Below, piece after piece: positions 27,154-36,274 of a DNA stretch of 64,000 bases (position 1 is the stretch's first letter; every line of letters starts with the position of its first letter). Below the pieces are notes generated by a model. It saw nothing but the letters and a program-made list of their open reading frames with translations, made no database searches and was not told the origin of the DNA. Location of the stretch: assembly GCA_017471505.1 (NCBI GenBank), contig JAFUTC010000005.1, forward strand, positions 54,043-118,042. Direction: 5' to 3'. This DNA is from Alloprevotella sp. (GTDB taxonomy: Bacteria > Bacteroidota > Bacteroidia > Bacteroidales > Bacteroidaceae). Position numbers and translations under genes: made by a program.

Positions 27154-27456
27154 TTACCAACTTGCTTTCTTAACACCCGGTATCAAACCGTTGGATGCCA
27201 TCTCGCGGAACTGAATACGCGACAGGCCAAACATACGAATGTATCCTTTGGGACGTCCCGTAATCTTACAGCGATTGTGCAAGCGGATAGGATTTGCATT
27301 GCGAGGAATTTCCTGAAGTTTACGAGCTGCCTCATAAGCCTCAACAGGATCATTGCTCTTGTTTACAATATCTTTCAAAGCTGCACGCTTCTTAGCATAT
27401 TTGGCTACTAACTTGGCACGCTTAACCTCACGTGCTTTCATTGATTCTTTTGCCAT
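27154..27456 (-). CDS. rpsN: 30S ribosomal protein S14, zinc-free long type
   Basis: 100 aa. Head protein of the 30S subunit near the decoding region. The long form with a 35-residue insertion and only one cysteine ([20 protein letters not shown]) lacks the CxxC...CxxC zinc knuckle of the short form. The C-terminus [11 protein letters not shown] is universal. 6 bp after rplE. With L36 and S4 here it adds to a zinc-independent set. Confidence 0.96.
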   Translation of the reverse strand: MAKESMKAREVKRAKLVAKYAKKRAALKDIVNKSNDPVEAYEAARKLQEIPRNANPIRLHNRCKITGRPKGYIRMFGLSRIQFREMASNGLIPGVKKASW

Positions 27457-27462
27457 ATCTTA

Positions 27463-28020
27463 CTAACTGTTTTTTGCGTTTTTAAACGGAAGACCAAACT
27501 CCTTCAACAATGCATATCCTTCCTCGTCGGTCTTTGCAGTGGTCACGAAGGTGATGTTCATACCGGTGATGCGCTCGATGGTATCGATGTTAATCTCCGG
27601 GAAGATGATCTGCTCCTGAATGCCGAGCGTATAGTTGCCACGGCCGTCGAGCTTGCTTTCAATACCTTTGAAGTCGCGAATACGCGGAAGAGCTACGCGA
27701 ACAAGACGCACCAGGAATTCGTACATGCGCTCACGGCGAAGGGTTACCATCACCCCGATAGGCATCTTCTTACGAAGTTTGAAGTTCGAAACGTCTTTGC
27801 GAGAGATAGTAGCCACGGCTTTCTGGCCAGTGATGGCAGAAAGTTCGTTGATAGCCACATCGATGATTTTCTTATCAGCAGTTGCAATGCCAAGACCCTC
27901 GTTGACCACGATTTTGGTCAGGCGAGGAATTTGCATGGAAGATTTGTAGTTGAACTGCTTCTGCAGTGCTGGCGCAATGCGCTCAGCATACTCTTGTTTA
28001 AGACTAGCTGTATTACTCAT
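27463..28020 (-). CDS. rplE: 50S ribosomal protein L5
   Basis: 185 aa. Binds 5S rRNA and contacts the P-site tRNA; forms inter-subunit bridge B1b with S13. Signatures: [16 protein letters not shown], the [15 protein letters not shown] segment and [19 protein letters not shown]. Its start codon overlaps the rplX stop by one base, suggesting translational coupling. Confidence 0.97.
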   Translation of the reverse strand: MSNTASLKQEYAERIAPALQKQFNYKSSMQIPRLTKIVVNEGLGIATADKKIIDVAINELSAITGQKAVATISRKDVSNFKLRKKMPIGVMVTLRRERMYEFLVRLVRVALPRIRDFKGIESKLDGRGNYTLGIQEQIIFPEINIDTIERITGMNITFVTTAKTDEEGYALLKEFGLPFKNAKNS

Positions 28021-28340
28021 TACTTAATCTCCTCTCCAGATTTTTTGGCATAGCGAACCAGTTTGCCTTCGTCGTTTCTACGACGGCCGATGCGGGTTGC
28101 TTTACCAGATTTCGGATCCAATACATTAAGGTTGGAAATGTGGATAGGTGCTTCCATCTTCACGATTCCACCTTGAGGATTCTTTGCGTTAGGCTTCTGG
28201 CTCTTTGAAACCATGTTAACACCTTCTACGATTGCGCGCTGCTTTTCAACGAGGACTTTCAGCACCTTACCGGTCTTACCCTTGTCTTCGCCAGCGTTCA
28301 CAAAAACGGTGTCGCCTTTCTTTATATGTAACTTACTCAT
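28020..28340 (-). CDS. rplX: 50S ribosomal protein L24
   Basis: 106 aa with a KOW motif ([20 protein letters not shown]) at the start. An early assembly initiator for 50S at the tunnel exit. [21 protein letters not shown] and the C-terminal [20 protein letters not shown] part are typical. 22 bp after rplN; overlaps rplE by one base. Confidence 0.97.
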   Translation of the reverse strand: MSKLHIKKGDTVFVNAGEDKGKTGKVLKVLVEKQRAIVEGVNMVSKSQKPNAKNPQGGIVKMEAPIHISNLNVLDPKSGKATRIGRRRNDEGKLVRYAKKSGEEIK

Positions 28341-28362
28341 TATTCTGTAACGATTTTAAAAG

Positions 28363-28728
28363 TTAAAGAACCTCAGGAGCCAAAGAAACGACTTTCATGT
28401 TCGTTGCGCGAAGTTCACGGGCAACAGGACCAAAAATACGGCTGCCTCTCAGTTCACCGGCGTTGTTAAGCAACACGCAGGCGTTGTCATCAAAGCGTAT
28501 GTAAGAACCGTCGGCACGACGGATTTCTTTTTTGGTACGAACGATTAAAGCCTTTGATACGGCACCTTTCTTAAGATCGCTTGTAGGAAGAACATTGTGC
28601 ACGGCCACTACGATGATGTCGCCTACCGTAGCATAGCGACGGCGCGTTCCACCTAAAACGCGAATGCAAACAGCTTCACGAGCTCCACTGTTATCCGCAA
28701 TATTCAGTTTAGTTTCTACCTGTATCAT
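28363..28728 (-). CDS. rplN: 50S ribosomal protein L14
   Basis: 121 aa, one of the most conserved 50S proteins, at the subunit interface. [19 protein letters not shown] at the start and [20 protein letters not shown] near the end are diagnostic. Two bases after rpsQ. Confidence 0.98.
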   Translation of the reverse strand: MIQVETKLNIADNSGAREAVCIRVLGGTRRRYATVGDIIVVAVHNVLPTSDLKKGAVSKALIVRTKKEIRRADGSYIRFDDNACVLLNNAGELRGSRIFGPVARELRATNMKVVSLAPEVL

Positions 28729-28730
28729 AA

Positions 28731-28988
28731 TTACTTAGCTCTTTCTACGATTTTTACTACTCTCCAACGCTTCTGCTTGCTCAGAGGACGAGTTTCCATG
28801 ATCAATACAGTGTCGCCGACATTGCATTCATTCTTTTCGTCATGAGCATAATACTTCTTCGTCTTGGAGACAAACTTCCCATAAATGGGGTGTTTTTCTT
28901 TGAACTGCGAAGCAACAACAATCGTTTTGTCCATCTTGTTGCTACGTACAATTCCCTGTCTGGTTTTTCTTAAGTTTCTAGCTTCCAT
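28731..28988 (-). CDS. rpsQ: 30S ribosomal protein S17
   Basis: 85 aa OB-fold protein binding 16S rRNA in the lower body. Signatures are the [19 protein letters not shown] start and [20 protein letters not shown]. 8 bp after rpmC and 2 bp before rplN. Confidence 0.97.
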   Translation of the reverse strand: MEARNLRKTRQGIVRSNKMDKTIVVASQFKEKHPIYGKFVSKTKKYYAHDEKNECNVGDTVLIMETRPLSKQKRWRVVKIVERAK

Positions 28989-28996
28989 ATGGACGA

Positions 28997-29194
28997 TTAT
29001 TTATTGTTGAGTTCGTTCTCACGGAGAACAGTCTTAATTTTTGCTATTGTACGACGAGCCTCTTTAATCTGAGAGGGATTTTCGAGGGGAGATACGCTAT
29101 GATTCAGCAACATTTGTGCGTATTTAGCCTGTTCTGTCGCCAAGCGTTCCTGGAGTTCAGCCTCCGGAATTTGTCTAATTTCTGCGATTTTCAT
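28997..29194 (-). CDS. rpmC: 50S ribosomal protein L29
   Basis: 65 aa from the ATG at 29194 ([14 protein letters not shown]); a TTG six bases upstream would overlap the rplP stop and is less likely. A two-helix antiparallel hairpin near the tunnel exit, where nascent-chain factors dock. The C-terminal helix has the family pattern [15 protein letters not shown]. Confidence 0.95.
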   Translation of the reverse strand: MKIAEIRQIPEAELQERLATEQAKYAQMLLNHSVSPLENPSQIKEARRTIAKIKTVLRENELNNK

Positions 29195-29196
29195 AA

Positions 29197-29622
29197 TCAA
29201 GCGTTTTTATCGTAGTCGTGTCTCACTACAAATTTCGTGGTTACGGGGAGCTTCTGGGCAGCGAGGCGCAAGGCTTCTTTAGCCACTTCGAAGGGCACAC
29301 CCTCAATTTCAAAAATAATACGACCAGGAGTGATGGGGAATACATATCCTACGGGGTCACCCTTACCTTTACCCATACGTACGTCAGCAGGTTTCTTGGT
29401 TACGGGTTTGTCGGGGAATATGCGAATCCAACTCTGACCTTCACGTTGCATATAACGCGTCATAGCCACACGAGCGGCTTCTATCTGACGACCGGTCAGC
29501 CAATGCGTGTCAAGGCTCTTGATGCCGAAGCTACCAAAAGCGAGCTGGTTGCCACGCTGTGCATTTCCTTTGCAACGGCCTTTTTGCGGTCTTCTGTATT
29601 TAGTTCTTTTTGGCTGTAACAT
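29197..29622 (-). CDS. rplP: 50S ribosomal protein L16
   Basis: 141 aa. Located at the A-site of the 50S subunit and required for peptidyl transfer and late assembly. [19 protein letters not shown], then [17 protein letters not shown] and IIFEIEGVP are the family signatures; the MGKGKG loop reaches toward tRNA. 19 bp after rpsC. Confidence 0.97.
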   Translation of the reverse strand: MLQPKRTKYRRPQKGRCKGNAQRGNQLAFGSFGIKSLDTHWLTGRQIEAARVAMTRYMQREGQSWIRIFPDKPVTKKPADVRMGKGKGDPVGYVFPITPGRIIFEIEGVPFEVAKEALRLAAQKLPVTTKFVVRHDYDKNA

Positions 29623-29641
29623 AATTACTTTCGAGTACTAA

Positions 29642-30373
29642 TTAACGGTTATAGTTACGATTTCCGCGGTTGCGGCGACCACCACGACCACCGAAGTTCT
29701 CACGGCGAGATTCTTTCTCGGCGGTGAAGTTCGGAGCCAAGTCGCGTTTACCATAAACTTCGCCACGGCAGATCCAAACCTTGATGCCAATCAGACCTAC
29801 TTTCGTAAGTGCTGCAGTCTGGCAGTAGTCGATATCTGCACGGAACGTGTGCAAAGGAGTGCGGCCTTCCTTGAACATTTCACTACGGGCAATTTCGGCG
29901 CCGTTCAAACGACCGGATACCTGAACCTTGATACCTTCCGCACCCATACGGATGGCGTTGGCAATGGCCATTTTAATTGCACGACGATAGGCAATCTTGC
30001 CTTCAATCTGGCGAGCGATTGTGTTGCCCACGATGGTAGCGTCCAAATCGGGCTTACGAATCTCAAAGATGTTGATCTGAATTTCTTTATTCGTGATCTT
30101 CTTGATTTCTTCCTTTAGAGTGTTTACCTCTTCGCCACCCTTACCAATGATAAGGCCCGGACGAGAAGTGCAGATCGTGAGGGTCACCTGCTTCGGGGTG
30201 CGCTCAATCACGATGCGTGCTACGCTATTCTTCGGCAGACGGGCTTCGAGATACTTACGAAGCTTGTTGTCTTCGAGAATCTTATCACCAAAATTAGTGC
30301 CACCATACCAGTTGGAATCCCAACCACGTACGATACCTAAACGGTTACTTATCGGATTAACTTTTTGTCCCAT
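29642..30373 (-). CDS. rpsC: 30S ribosomal protein S3
   Basis: 243 aa. Lines the mRNA entry channel. A KH domain ([18 protein letters not shown]) and a C-terminal S3 domain ([19 protein letters not shown]) are clear. The C-terminus ends in an Arg/Gly/Asn-rich tail ([18 protein letters not shown]), a disordered extension. 5 bp after rplV. Confidence 0.97.
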   Translation of the reverse strand: MGQKVNPISNRLGIVRGWDSNWYGGTNFGDKILEDNKLRKYLEARLPKNSVARIVIERTPKQVTLTICTSRPGLIIGKGGEEVNTLKEEIKKITNKEIQINIFEIRKPDLDATIVGNTIARQIEGKIAYRRAIKMAIANAIRMGAEGIKVQVSGRLNGAEIARSEMFKEGRTPLHTFRADIDYCQTAALTKVGLIGIKVWICRGEVYGKRDLAPNFTAEKESRRENFGGRGGRRNRGNRNYNR

Positions 30374-30378
30374 AATTT

Positions 30379-30777
30379 TTAATCATTTGTTTTGGTGCCC
30401 ACATGGAGTGTGACATGGTTAGAACGTTTACGGATACGATAGCCACGACCTTGGGGCGCAGGACGCATACGCTTGAGCGTAGCACCTTCATCTACAAAAA
30501 TCTTGGTGATATATAGCTCTCCGTCTTCCGCCTTGCGGTTGTTCTTCTGTTCCCAGTTGGCAATGGCCGAGCGCAACAGCTTTTCAACATCAACGCTGGC
30601 TGCCTTCTTCGAGAAACGAAGCGTAGCAAGGGCACGGTTCACTTCCATACCGCGAACCAAGTCCACCACGTAGCGCATTTTGCGGGGAGAGGAGGGAATA
30701 TTTCGCAGGATGGCGAAATACTGTGTTTTAAGGGCTTCTTTTCTTTTTTCAGCCGCTAATCTTTTTCTAGCTCCCAT
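30379..30777 (-). CDS. rplV: 50S ribosomal protein L22
   Basis: 132 aa. Its beta-hairpin loop lines the exit tunnel constriction, where macrolide-resistance mutations occur in other species. Signatures: [20 protein letters not shown], and the loop and C-terminus [20 protein letters not shown]. 34 bp after rpsS. Confidence 0.97.
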   Translation of the reverse strand: MGARKRLAAEKRKEALKTQYFAILRNIPSSPRKMRYVVDLVRGMEVNRALATLRFSKKAASVDVEKLLRSAIANWEQKNNRKAEDGELYITKIFVDEGATLKRMRPAPQGRGYRIRKRSNHVTLHVGTKTND

Positions 30778-30811
30778 TATCTATTATTATTTTATTACTA
30801 GAACTGACCTG

Positions 30812-31078
30812 TTATTTCTTGTTACCAGCGTGTCCGCCGAACTTGCGCGTAGGAGCAAACTCTCCGAGCTTGTGGCCGACCATGTTTTCGGTAACGTATA
30901 CAGGAATGAATTTATTGCCGTTATGGACAGCGATAGTATGTCCAACGAAATCAGGAGAAATCACTGAAGCGCGTGCCCATGTTTTTACAACGCTTTTCTT
31001 GCCGCTTTCGTTCATGGCAAGAACCTTCTTTTCGAGAGATACAGCGATGTACGGACCTTTTTTAAGAGAACGACTCAT
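30812..31078 (-). CDS. rpsS: 30S ribosomal protein S19
   Basis: 88 aa. Head protein partnered with S13. [38 protein letters not shown] and the tail [15 protein letters not shown] are all near-invariant. 12 bp after rplB. Confidence 0.98.
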   Translation of the reverse strand: MSRSLKKGPYIAVSLEKKVLAMNESGKKSVVKTWARASVISPDFVGHTIAVHNGNKFIPVYVTENMVGHKLGEFAPTRKFGGHAGNKK

Positions 31079-31090
31079 AGTTTATGTGCT

Positions 31091-31915
31091 TTATTTTTTA
31101 CGTCTTTCAATGATATACTTATTGGATTGTTTCTTCGGGGATCTTGTCTTCAAGCCCTTAGCATACAAACCAGTGCGTGAACGCGGGTGTCCACCAGACT
31201 GACGTCCTTCACCACCACCCATCGGGTGATCAACCGGGTTCATAACAACACCACGGTTGTGGGGACGACGGCCCATCCAGCGCGAACGACCAGCCTTACC
31301 GGAAGACTCCAGGGCGTGGTCGGAGTTGCCGACGGCACCTACGGTTGCCTTACAAGCACCTAAGATTCTACGAGTTTCACCAGAGGGCAGTTTGATTACG
31401 CAGTAGTCGCCTTCACGAGAAGTGAGCTGGGCAAAGTTACCAGCGCTGCGAACCAACAATGCACCCTGTCCCGGACGCAATTCGATGTTGTGTACCACGG
31501 TACCAACAGGAATGTTCTTCAGGGGAAGTGCGTTACCGATTTCAGGAGCCACGTCGGCACCCGACATGAGTTCAGCACCCACCTTCAGTCCGTTTGGAGC
31601 TATGATATAACGTTTCTCACCGTCTGCGTAGAAAAGCAAAGCGATACGTGCCGAGCGGTTCGGATCGTATTCGATGGTCTTCACGACAGCGGGTACACCG
31701 TCTTTCTCACGTTTGAAGTCGATGAAGCGGAACTTTCTCTTGTGACCGCCTCCGATGTAGCGCATCGTCATCTTGCCGACATTGTTGCGGCCGCCAGTTG
31801 CGCGCTTACCGTAAACGAGAGATTTTTCTGGTACGGATGCAGTAATTTCTTCGAACGTACCAATAATCTTGTGTCTCTGCCCCGGTGTAGTGGGCTTAAA
31901 TTTACGTACTGCCAT
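31091..31915 (-). CDS. rplB: 50S ribosomal protein L2
   Basis: 274 aa. Needed for subunit association and close to the peptidyl transferase centre. Family markers include [15 protein letters not shown], and the C-terminal [17 protein letters not shown] segment with its conserved histidine. Start is 6 bp after the rplW stop. Confidence 0.98.
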   Translation of the reverse strand: MAVRKFKPTTPGQRHKIIGTFEEITASVPEKSLVYGKRATGGRNNVGKMTMRYIGGGHKRKFRFIDFKREKDGVPAVVKTIEYDPNRSARIALLFYADGEKRYIIAPNGLKVGAELMSGADVAPEIGNALPLKNIPVGTVVHNIELRPGQGALLVRSAGNFAQLTSREGDYCVIKLPSGETRRILGACKATVGAVGNSDHALESSGKAGRSRWMGRRPHNRGVVMNPVDHPMGGGEGRQSGGHPRSRTGLYAKGLKTRSPKKQSNKYIIERRKK

Positions 31916-31921
31916 TTTCTA

Positions 31922-32215
31922 TTAGATATTGCTATAAAAATCGATAGTATCGCCTTCCTTCAGCGTAACGATGGCTTTCTTGAAGGCGTTGGTGCGGCCG
32001 CGAACCAGTCCCTTGCGGGTATAGCGCGACTTATTGGTGCCGGCATAGTTGATAGTGCTGATGCCAACCACCTTGACGCCATAGCGGGCCTCAATTTCTG
32101 CTTTAATCTGCTGCTTGTTAGCCTCCGGACGAACAACGAAGCCAAACTGGTTGAGCTTCTCGGTAGCGTCCGTCATCTTCTCGGTAACAAGAGGTTTAAT
32201 GATGTATGTAGTCAT
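31922..32215 (-). CDS. rplW: 50S ribosomal protein L23
   Basis: 97 aa. Surrounds the tunnel exit and is the docking site of trigger factor and SRP. The start IIKPLVTEKMTDATEKLNQF and the middle NKQQIKAEIEARYGVKV are family signatures. 16 bp after rplD. Confidence 0.97.
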   Translation of the reverse strand: MTTYIIKPLVTEKMTDATEKLNQFGFVVRPEANKQQIKAEIEARYGVKVVGISTINYAGTNKSRYTRKGLVRGRTNAFKKAIVTLKEGDTIDFYSNI

Positions 32216-32231
32216 ATCCTATCGCCGATTT

Positions 32232-32861
32232 TTATTTGGTTAGAATTGCCTCGATGTCTTGAAGAGCGCGTTCGGTTACAATCATAACGCCTGCGTCGAG
32301 CACGTTGTAGGTGTTCACGTTTGCAGCGATAGAAAGTTTTGCGTTCTGCAGGTTGCGAGCAGAGAGATAAATGTTATTGTTTGCCTCGGGCAACACCATC
32401 AAAATCTTCTTGTCGGCCACCTTGAGGTTGTTCACCACTTCGATGAACGACTTGGTCTTAGGAGCCTCGAAGTTGAAGTCTTCCACTACGAGCAGAGCGT
32501 TTTCCTTCACCTTGTAGGTCAGGGCGCTGCGGCGAGCCAAAGCCTTTACTTTCTTATTCAGTTTGATGGAGTAGTCGCGGGGTTTCGGACCAAACACGCG
32601 AGCACCGCCCACGAGTACCGGAGAGTTAATGTCGCCACGACGTGCGCCACCGCCACCCTTCTGACGGCCCAGTTTGCGAGTAGAACCACTCAGTTCACTT
32701 CTTTCCTTCGATTTGGCAGTTCCCTGGCGCTGTGCGGCCATGTAACGCTTCACGTCGAGATAGATTGCGTGATCGTTGGGTTCAATCCCGAAGACATCTT
32801 CATTAAGGGTAACTTTCTTACCCGTATCTTCACCTTTGATGTTAAATACGCTGAGTTCCAT
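32232..32861 (-). CDS. rplD: 50S ribosomal protein L4
   Basis: 209 aa. Its loop reaches into the exit tunnel; in E. coli L4 also represses the S10 operon. [20 protein letters not shown] and [20 protein letters not shown] are the tunnel loop and adjacent signature. Its start overlaps the rplC stop by one base. Confidence 0.97.
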   Translation of the reverse strand: MELSVFNIKGEDTGKKVTLNEDVFGIEPNDHAIYLDVKRYMAAQRQGTAKSKERSELSGSTRKLGRQKGGGGARRGDINSPVLVGGARVFGPKPRDYSIKLNKKVKALARRSALTYKVKENALLVVEDFNFEAPKTKSFIEVVNNLKVADKKILMVLPEANNNIYLSARNLQNAKLSIAANVNTYNVLDAGVMIVTERALQDIEAILTK

Positions 32862-33481
32862 TACTTTTCAACAATTACGATTGAACCTTTACATCCGGGA
32901 ACAGAACCTTTGATAAGAAGGAGGTTGTGTTCGGGAATTACCTTTAACACTTTCAAGTTCTGCGTAGTAACGCGTTTGTTGCCCATCTGGCCACCCATAC
33001 GCAAGCCCTTGAATACTTTAGCGGGATAGGAGCAAGCGCCGATTGAACCCGGCTTGCGGGCACGGTCGTCTTGTCCGTGTGTGCTTTGACCTACGCCACC
33101 GAAACCGTGACGCTTCATTACACCCTGAAAACCGCGACCCTTCGAAGTTCCTACTACGTCAACAAACGCAGCCTCTTCGAACACGTCGGCAACGGTGAGG
33201 GTGTCACCCAGATTTAGTTCTTTTTCAAAACCTGTGAACTCGGCCAAGTGGCGCTTGGGGGTCGTACCGGCTTTCTTAAAGTGACCGAGAAGCGGAGCGC
33301 TCGTGTTCTTTTCCTTAGCCTCTTGGAAGCCTACCTGAACAGCGGCATAACCGTCTTTCTCAACACTTTTCACCTGAGTCACCACGCAAGGACCAACTTC
33401 GATAACAGTGCACGGCACGTTCTTGCCGTCGGCACTGAAAACGGATGTCATTCCGATTTTCTTTCCTAATAATCCTGGCAT
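32861..33481 (-). CDS. rplC: 50S ribosomal protein L3
   Basis: 206 aa. Early 50S assembly protein with a long loop near the A site. Signatures: [15 protein letters not shown], and [20 protein letters not shown] with [20 protein letters not shown]. It is the first gene of its transcript because rpsJ lies 6.6 kb away, a different layout from the usual joined S10 operon. A roughly 145-nt leader with a clear promoter precedes it. Confidence 0.97.
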   Translation of the reverse strand: MPGLLGKKIGMTSVFSADGKNVPCTVIEVGPCVVTQVKSVEKDGYAAVQVGFQEAKEKNTSAPLLGHFKKAGTTPKRHLAEFTGFEKELNLGDTLTVADVFEEAAFVDVVGTSKGRGFQGVMKRHGFGGVGQSTHGQDDRARKPGSIGACSYPAKVFKGLRMGGQMGNKRVTTQNLKVLKVIPEHNLLLIKGSVPGCKGSIVIVEK

Positions 33482-33626
33482 TTCAACTTGTTTTTTGAAA
33501 GTTATTGATATTATTTAATTCTTGACTTGCAGTTTTAAATCCTCGTAAGCCAGCGGATTTGCGCATAGTTTTCCGACGCTCAAACCCCTATTAACAAAGG
33601 ATTTAGCGAGCGGTTGCTACTTTTTC
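33482..33626 (-). promoter_or_regulatory. 5' leader of the rplC operon with competing stems
   Basis: On the transcript, GGAUUUA (genome 33536-33542) can pair with AAAUCC at 33555-33560 or with UAAAUCC at 33599-33605, but not with both. Such mutually exclusive pairings suggest autogenous or attenuation control of the ribosomal operon. No known leader family was matched. Confidence 0.45.
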
Positions 33627-33633
33627 GCGGGTG

Positions 33634-33663
33634 CAAAATTACTCAAACTATCCTAATTACCAA
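33634..33663 (-). promoter_or_regulatory. Promoter of the rplC-rplQ operon
   Basis: On the minus strand: TTG at 33663-33661, 19-bp spacer, then TAATTTTG at 33641-33634, a full match to the Bacteroidetes sigma-ABfr pattern. It is followed by GCACCCGC. The sequence GCGGGTGCAAA (plus strand, 33627-33637) recurs at two other translation promoters. Confidence 0.85.
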
Positions 33664-33723
33664 AGCATTTCGAAGATTTTTTTGAATTTATTTACACTTT
33701 GGAAAACCTTCCCCGACGGCACC

Positions 33724-33761
33724 ACAAAAAAGCGCAGTCCCTCGATACGGAAGGACTGCGC
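33724..33761 (-). terminator. Terminator of the NfeD-SPFH operon
   Basis: GCGCAGTCC (33732-33740) and GGACTGCGC (33753-33761) form a 9-bp perfect stem. On the minus strand it is followed by a run of six T. It lies 36 bp past the SPFH stop and insulates the rplC promoter. Confidence 0.85.
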
Positions 33762-33796
33762 GTGCGTGTATATATGTATATAGGCGTCGGTCGGAC

Positions 33797-34750
33797 CTAT
33801 TCAGCCTTGAAGAGGTCCTTGATGCCACCAATGGAGCCCAGCAGGTTCGTTGCCTCGTAGGGCAGGTAAACCGTCTTGGTCTTGTCGCCCTGAGCCAGTT
33901 CCTCCATCATGGTGATATACTTCTGTGCAAGCAGATAGTTGGCCGGGTTGGTGCTTTGGCCCACTGCTTCGGTAATCTTCTGAATTGCGATGGCTTCTGC
34001 CTCGGCCTTGCGGATGCGAGCGGTGGCTTCACCTTCGGCCTGAAGGATTTGCTCTTGCTTGGCAGCCTCGGCACGGTTGATGACGGAGGCCTTCTCACCC
34101 TCCGACTGCAAGATGGCCGACTGCTTCTGGCCCTCGGACGTCAGGATGATGGCACGTTTGTTTCGCTCGGCCTGCATCTGCTTCTCCATAGCCTGCAGCA
34201 CGCTGGCGGGCGGCGTGATGTCCTGCAGTTCTACGCGGTTCACCTTCACGCCCCACTTGTCGGTGGCGTCGTCGAGCACGGCACGCAGTTTCGTGTTAAT
34301 GGTGTCGCGCGACGTAAGCGTCTCGTCGAGTTCGAGTTCGCCGATGATGTTACGCAGGGTGGTCTGCGTCAGCTTCTCGATGGCGTTGGGCAGGTTGTTA
34401 ATCTCGTAGGCAGCCTTGAAGGGGTCCACGATTTGGAAGTAGAGCAACGCGTTGATTTCGGTCTGCACGTTGTCCTTGGTGATAACGTTCTGCTTGTCGA
34501 AGTCGTACACCTGTTCGCGCAGGTCGATGGTGTTGGAATACATATAGCGACCACGGCGCAGTACTGGGATGTCCTTGGCCTTGTCGATAAACGGGACGAT
34601 GATGTTGATGCCCGGGTTGAGCGTGGCGTAGTACTTGCCCAGACGTTCGATGATGCGGGTCTCGCTTTGCGGTATGATGACCACGGCCTTCTTAATGAAG
34701 ATAAGCACGAGCACCACGATGACAATCAGTAGAATAGTTGCAACTGGCAT
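33797..34750 (-). CDS. SPFH/Band 7 domain membrane protein (stomatin-like)
   Basis: 317 aa. N-terminal membrane helix (residues 3-23, LLIVIVVLVLIFI), then an SPFH domain (IIPQSETRIIERLGKYYATLNPGI start) and a long C-terminal coiled coil rich in Glu/Ala/Lys (residues 190-270). Its arrangement matches the QmcA/stomatin class, which forms membrane microdomain assemblies and modulates membrane proteases. It is downstream of an NfeD-like gene, the classic partner in such operons. Exact substrate unknown. Confidence 0.9.
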   Translation of the reverse strand: MPVATILLIVIVVLVLIFIKKAVVIIPQSETRIIERLGKYYATLNPGINIIVPFIDKAKDIPVLRRGRYMYSNTIDLREQVYDFDKQNVITKDNVQTEINALLYFQIVDPFKAAYEINNLPNAIEKLTQTTLRNIIGELELDETLTSRDTINTKLRAVLDDATDKWGVKVNRVELQDITPPASVLQAMEKQMQAERNKRAIILTSEGQKQSAILQSEGEKASVINRAEAAKQEQILQAEGEATARIRKAEAEAIAIQKITEAVGQSTNPANYLLAQKYITMMEELAQGDKTKTVYLPYEATNLLGSIGGIKDLFKAE

Positions 34751-34799
34751 AATGATGTGTATTTTATTTGATTAGTAATATCCTTTAGCGGCGGTGTCT

Positions 34800-35249
34800 T
34801 CAGATGCGTGCCACCTTCACGATGGTGCTTTCCCGTTCCACTATGCGCACCTTCTCGCCTTCGGCTATGTCGGTCGGTTCGTCGCTCTTGGCACGCCAGA
34901 TGTCACCGTCGATGCGCACGCGACCATATCCGCCCACCTCGATTGTCTCGAGCACTTCCACCTCGCGACCGATGATGGCGTCGGCATTGCTCACGCGTTC
35001 ACGCTCCTCCTTATGCAGCCAGCGTTTCAGCGCGGGGCGTATGAGCCAGATGCTCAGCAGCGCAAACAGGGCCCAGGCTATCACCTGCACCCAGACGGGT
35101 ACGCCAGCCAGAGAAACGAGAGCGGCGCACAGGGCACCGATGGCGAAGCAAGTAAAATAGAAGTCACCCGAACTGAGTTCGAGCACCAGGAGCGTAAGGG
35201 CTACAACCACCCAGACAATCCAAAGACTATTGGTAAAAAGTTCAACCAT
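34800..35249 (-). CDS. NfeD-like membrane protein
   Basis: 149 aa. Several hydrophobic segments in residues 1-85 (WIVWVVVALTLLVLEL and following) and a C-terminal OB-fold (DAIIGREVEVLETIEVGGYG and GDIWRAKSD). This is the short NfeD1b type that pairs with an SPFH protein, here 49 bp downstream. Likely binds and helps assemble the SPFH complex at the inner membrane. No ClpP-class serine protease domain is attached. Confidence 0.85.
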   Translation of the reverse strand: MVELFTNSLWIVWVVVALTLLVLELSSGDFYFTCFAIGALCAALVSLAGVPVWVQVIAWALFALLSIWLIRPALKRWLHKEERERVSNADAIIGREVEVLETIEVGGYGRVRIDGDIWRAKSDEPTDIAEGEKVRIVERESTIVKVARI

Positions 35250-35371
35250 TTCAATTACAGTTTTATGATTTCCAAAGTAAAGTTAGCACGTTCTTCGCAC
35301 ACGCACAAACAGCCGGCCGTTTTTTGCAGGGACGGCCGTCCGGTCCGTATGCCGCGCAACCATGCGGCGCA

Positions 35372-36154
35372 CTATTTCAGTTGCTTCACCGGGAAGTTGA
35401 AATACGTGTCGGGGAACGGCTCGTCGACCAGTGTGAAATGCCACCACTCGGTAGCCAGTGCCTTGAATCCGTGTGCCAGCATAGCCCGGCGCAATATCAT
35501 GCGGTTGGCAAACTGCTCGGCCGTGATGCTACGACCTGCAGGCGACTGACCGCCCGTATATTCGCCCGTCTCCGGATTGCCACAGAAGTCGGGATGGCTC
35601 TCCGGACCAAACCAGTCGAAGGTGCCGCCCATGTCCAGTTCCTTCTCGGTGTGCATGTCGAAAAGCGTCAGGTCCACGGTAGAACCACGCGTGTGGCCGC
35701 TCTTCGCCATAATATATTCGCGCTCGAAAAGCACACTCTTGTCCAAGTCGGGGTAGAAATACTCCTTCATCGACGTATCGCCGAGGTCGGCTGCCCAACG
35801 CACGAAGTGGTCCACACCCATCTGCGGGCGATAGGCATCGTAAATCTTCAGGCGGAAGCCTTGGCTGCGCAGGTCGTCGCTAACGGCCTTCAGGGCCTCG
35901 GCGGCCTTGCGGGTCAGCAGCGCTGTCGGCTCCTCGTAGCCGTCGATGCGGGCGCCCACAAAGTTATAGGTGCCGAAATAGCGTATTTCCAAAATAGCAT
36001 CGGGCACCGCATCCGTCAGCGTCACAAACGCACTCGAGTCGTATTCGATACCCTGGTCGTCGGCCTTCTGACAGCAAGTCGACAAAAGACCTATGCCTAC
36101 AAGCAGGCAGAGCAGCAAAGCCGCCCATCCCCAGCGAAATTCATTCTTCTTCAT
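35372..36154 (-). CDS. D-alanyl-D-alanine dipeptidase (VanX/DdpX type), lipoprotein
   Basis: 260 aa. A hydrophobic N-terminus with LSTC27 lipobox suggests a lipoprotein. The peptidase M15D fold shows the SxHxxGxxxD motif (SGHTRGSTVD with His154 and Asp161), and the catalytic Glu236 and third ligand His239 in ATEWWHF. YDAYRP near 105-110 holds the conserved arginine. It cleaves D-Ala-D-Ala dipeptides. With no vanA/H or racemase nearby, a role in peptidoglycan recycling or nutrient use fits better than vancomycin resistance. The gene stands alone, with no riboswitch visible. Confidence 0.88.
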   Translation of the reverse strand: MKKNEFRWGWAALLLCLLVGIGLLSTCCQKADDQGIEYDSSAFVTLTDAVPDAILEIRYFGTYNFVGARIDGYEEPTALLTRKAAEALKAVSDDLRSQGFRLKIYDAYRPQMGVDHFVRWAADLGDTSMKEYFYPDLDKSVLFEREYIMAKSGHTRGSTVDLTLFDMHTEKELDMGGTFDWFGPESHPDFCGNPETGEYTGGQSPAGRSITAEQFANRMILRRAMLAHGFKALATEWWHFTLVDEPFPDTYFNFPVKQLK

Positions 36155-36274
36155 TATGCTGCCTTAATAGTTAATAGCGTTTTCCACACCAAAATTATAA
36201 CTTTTCAGACAACCTACCACACATTTTACCTCAACTTCGTAGAGAAAATTACTCTCAACCACCCCAAACAAACA

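Noticed and set aside
35372-36154. Vancomycin-resistance gene call for the VanX-like protein
   Set aside because: No vanH, ligase or sensor genes are nearby, and lipoprotein VanX-like dipeptidases are common in Bacteroidales without resistance.
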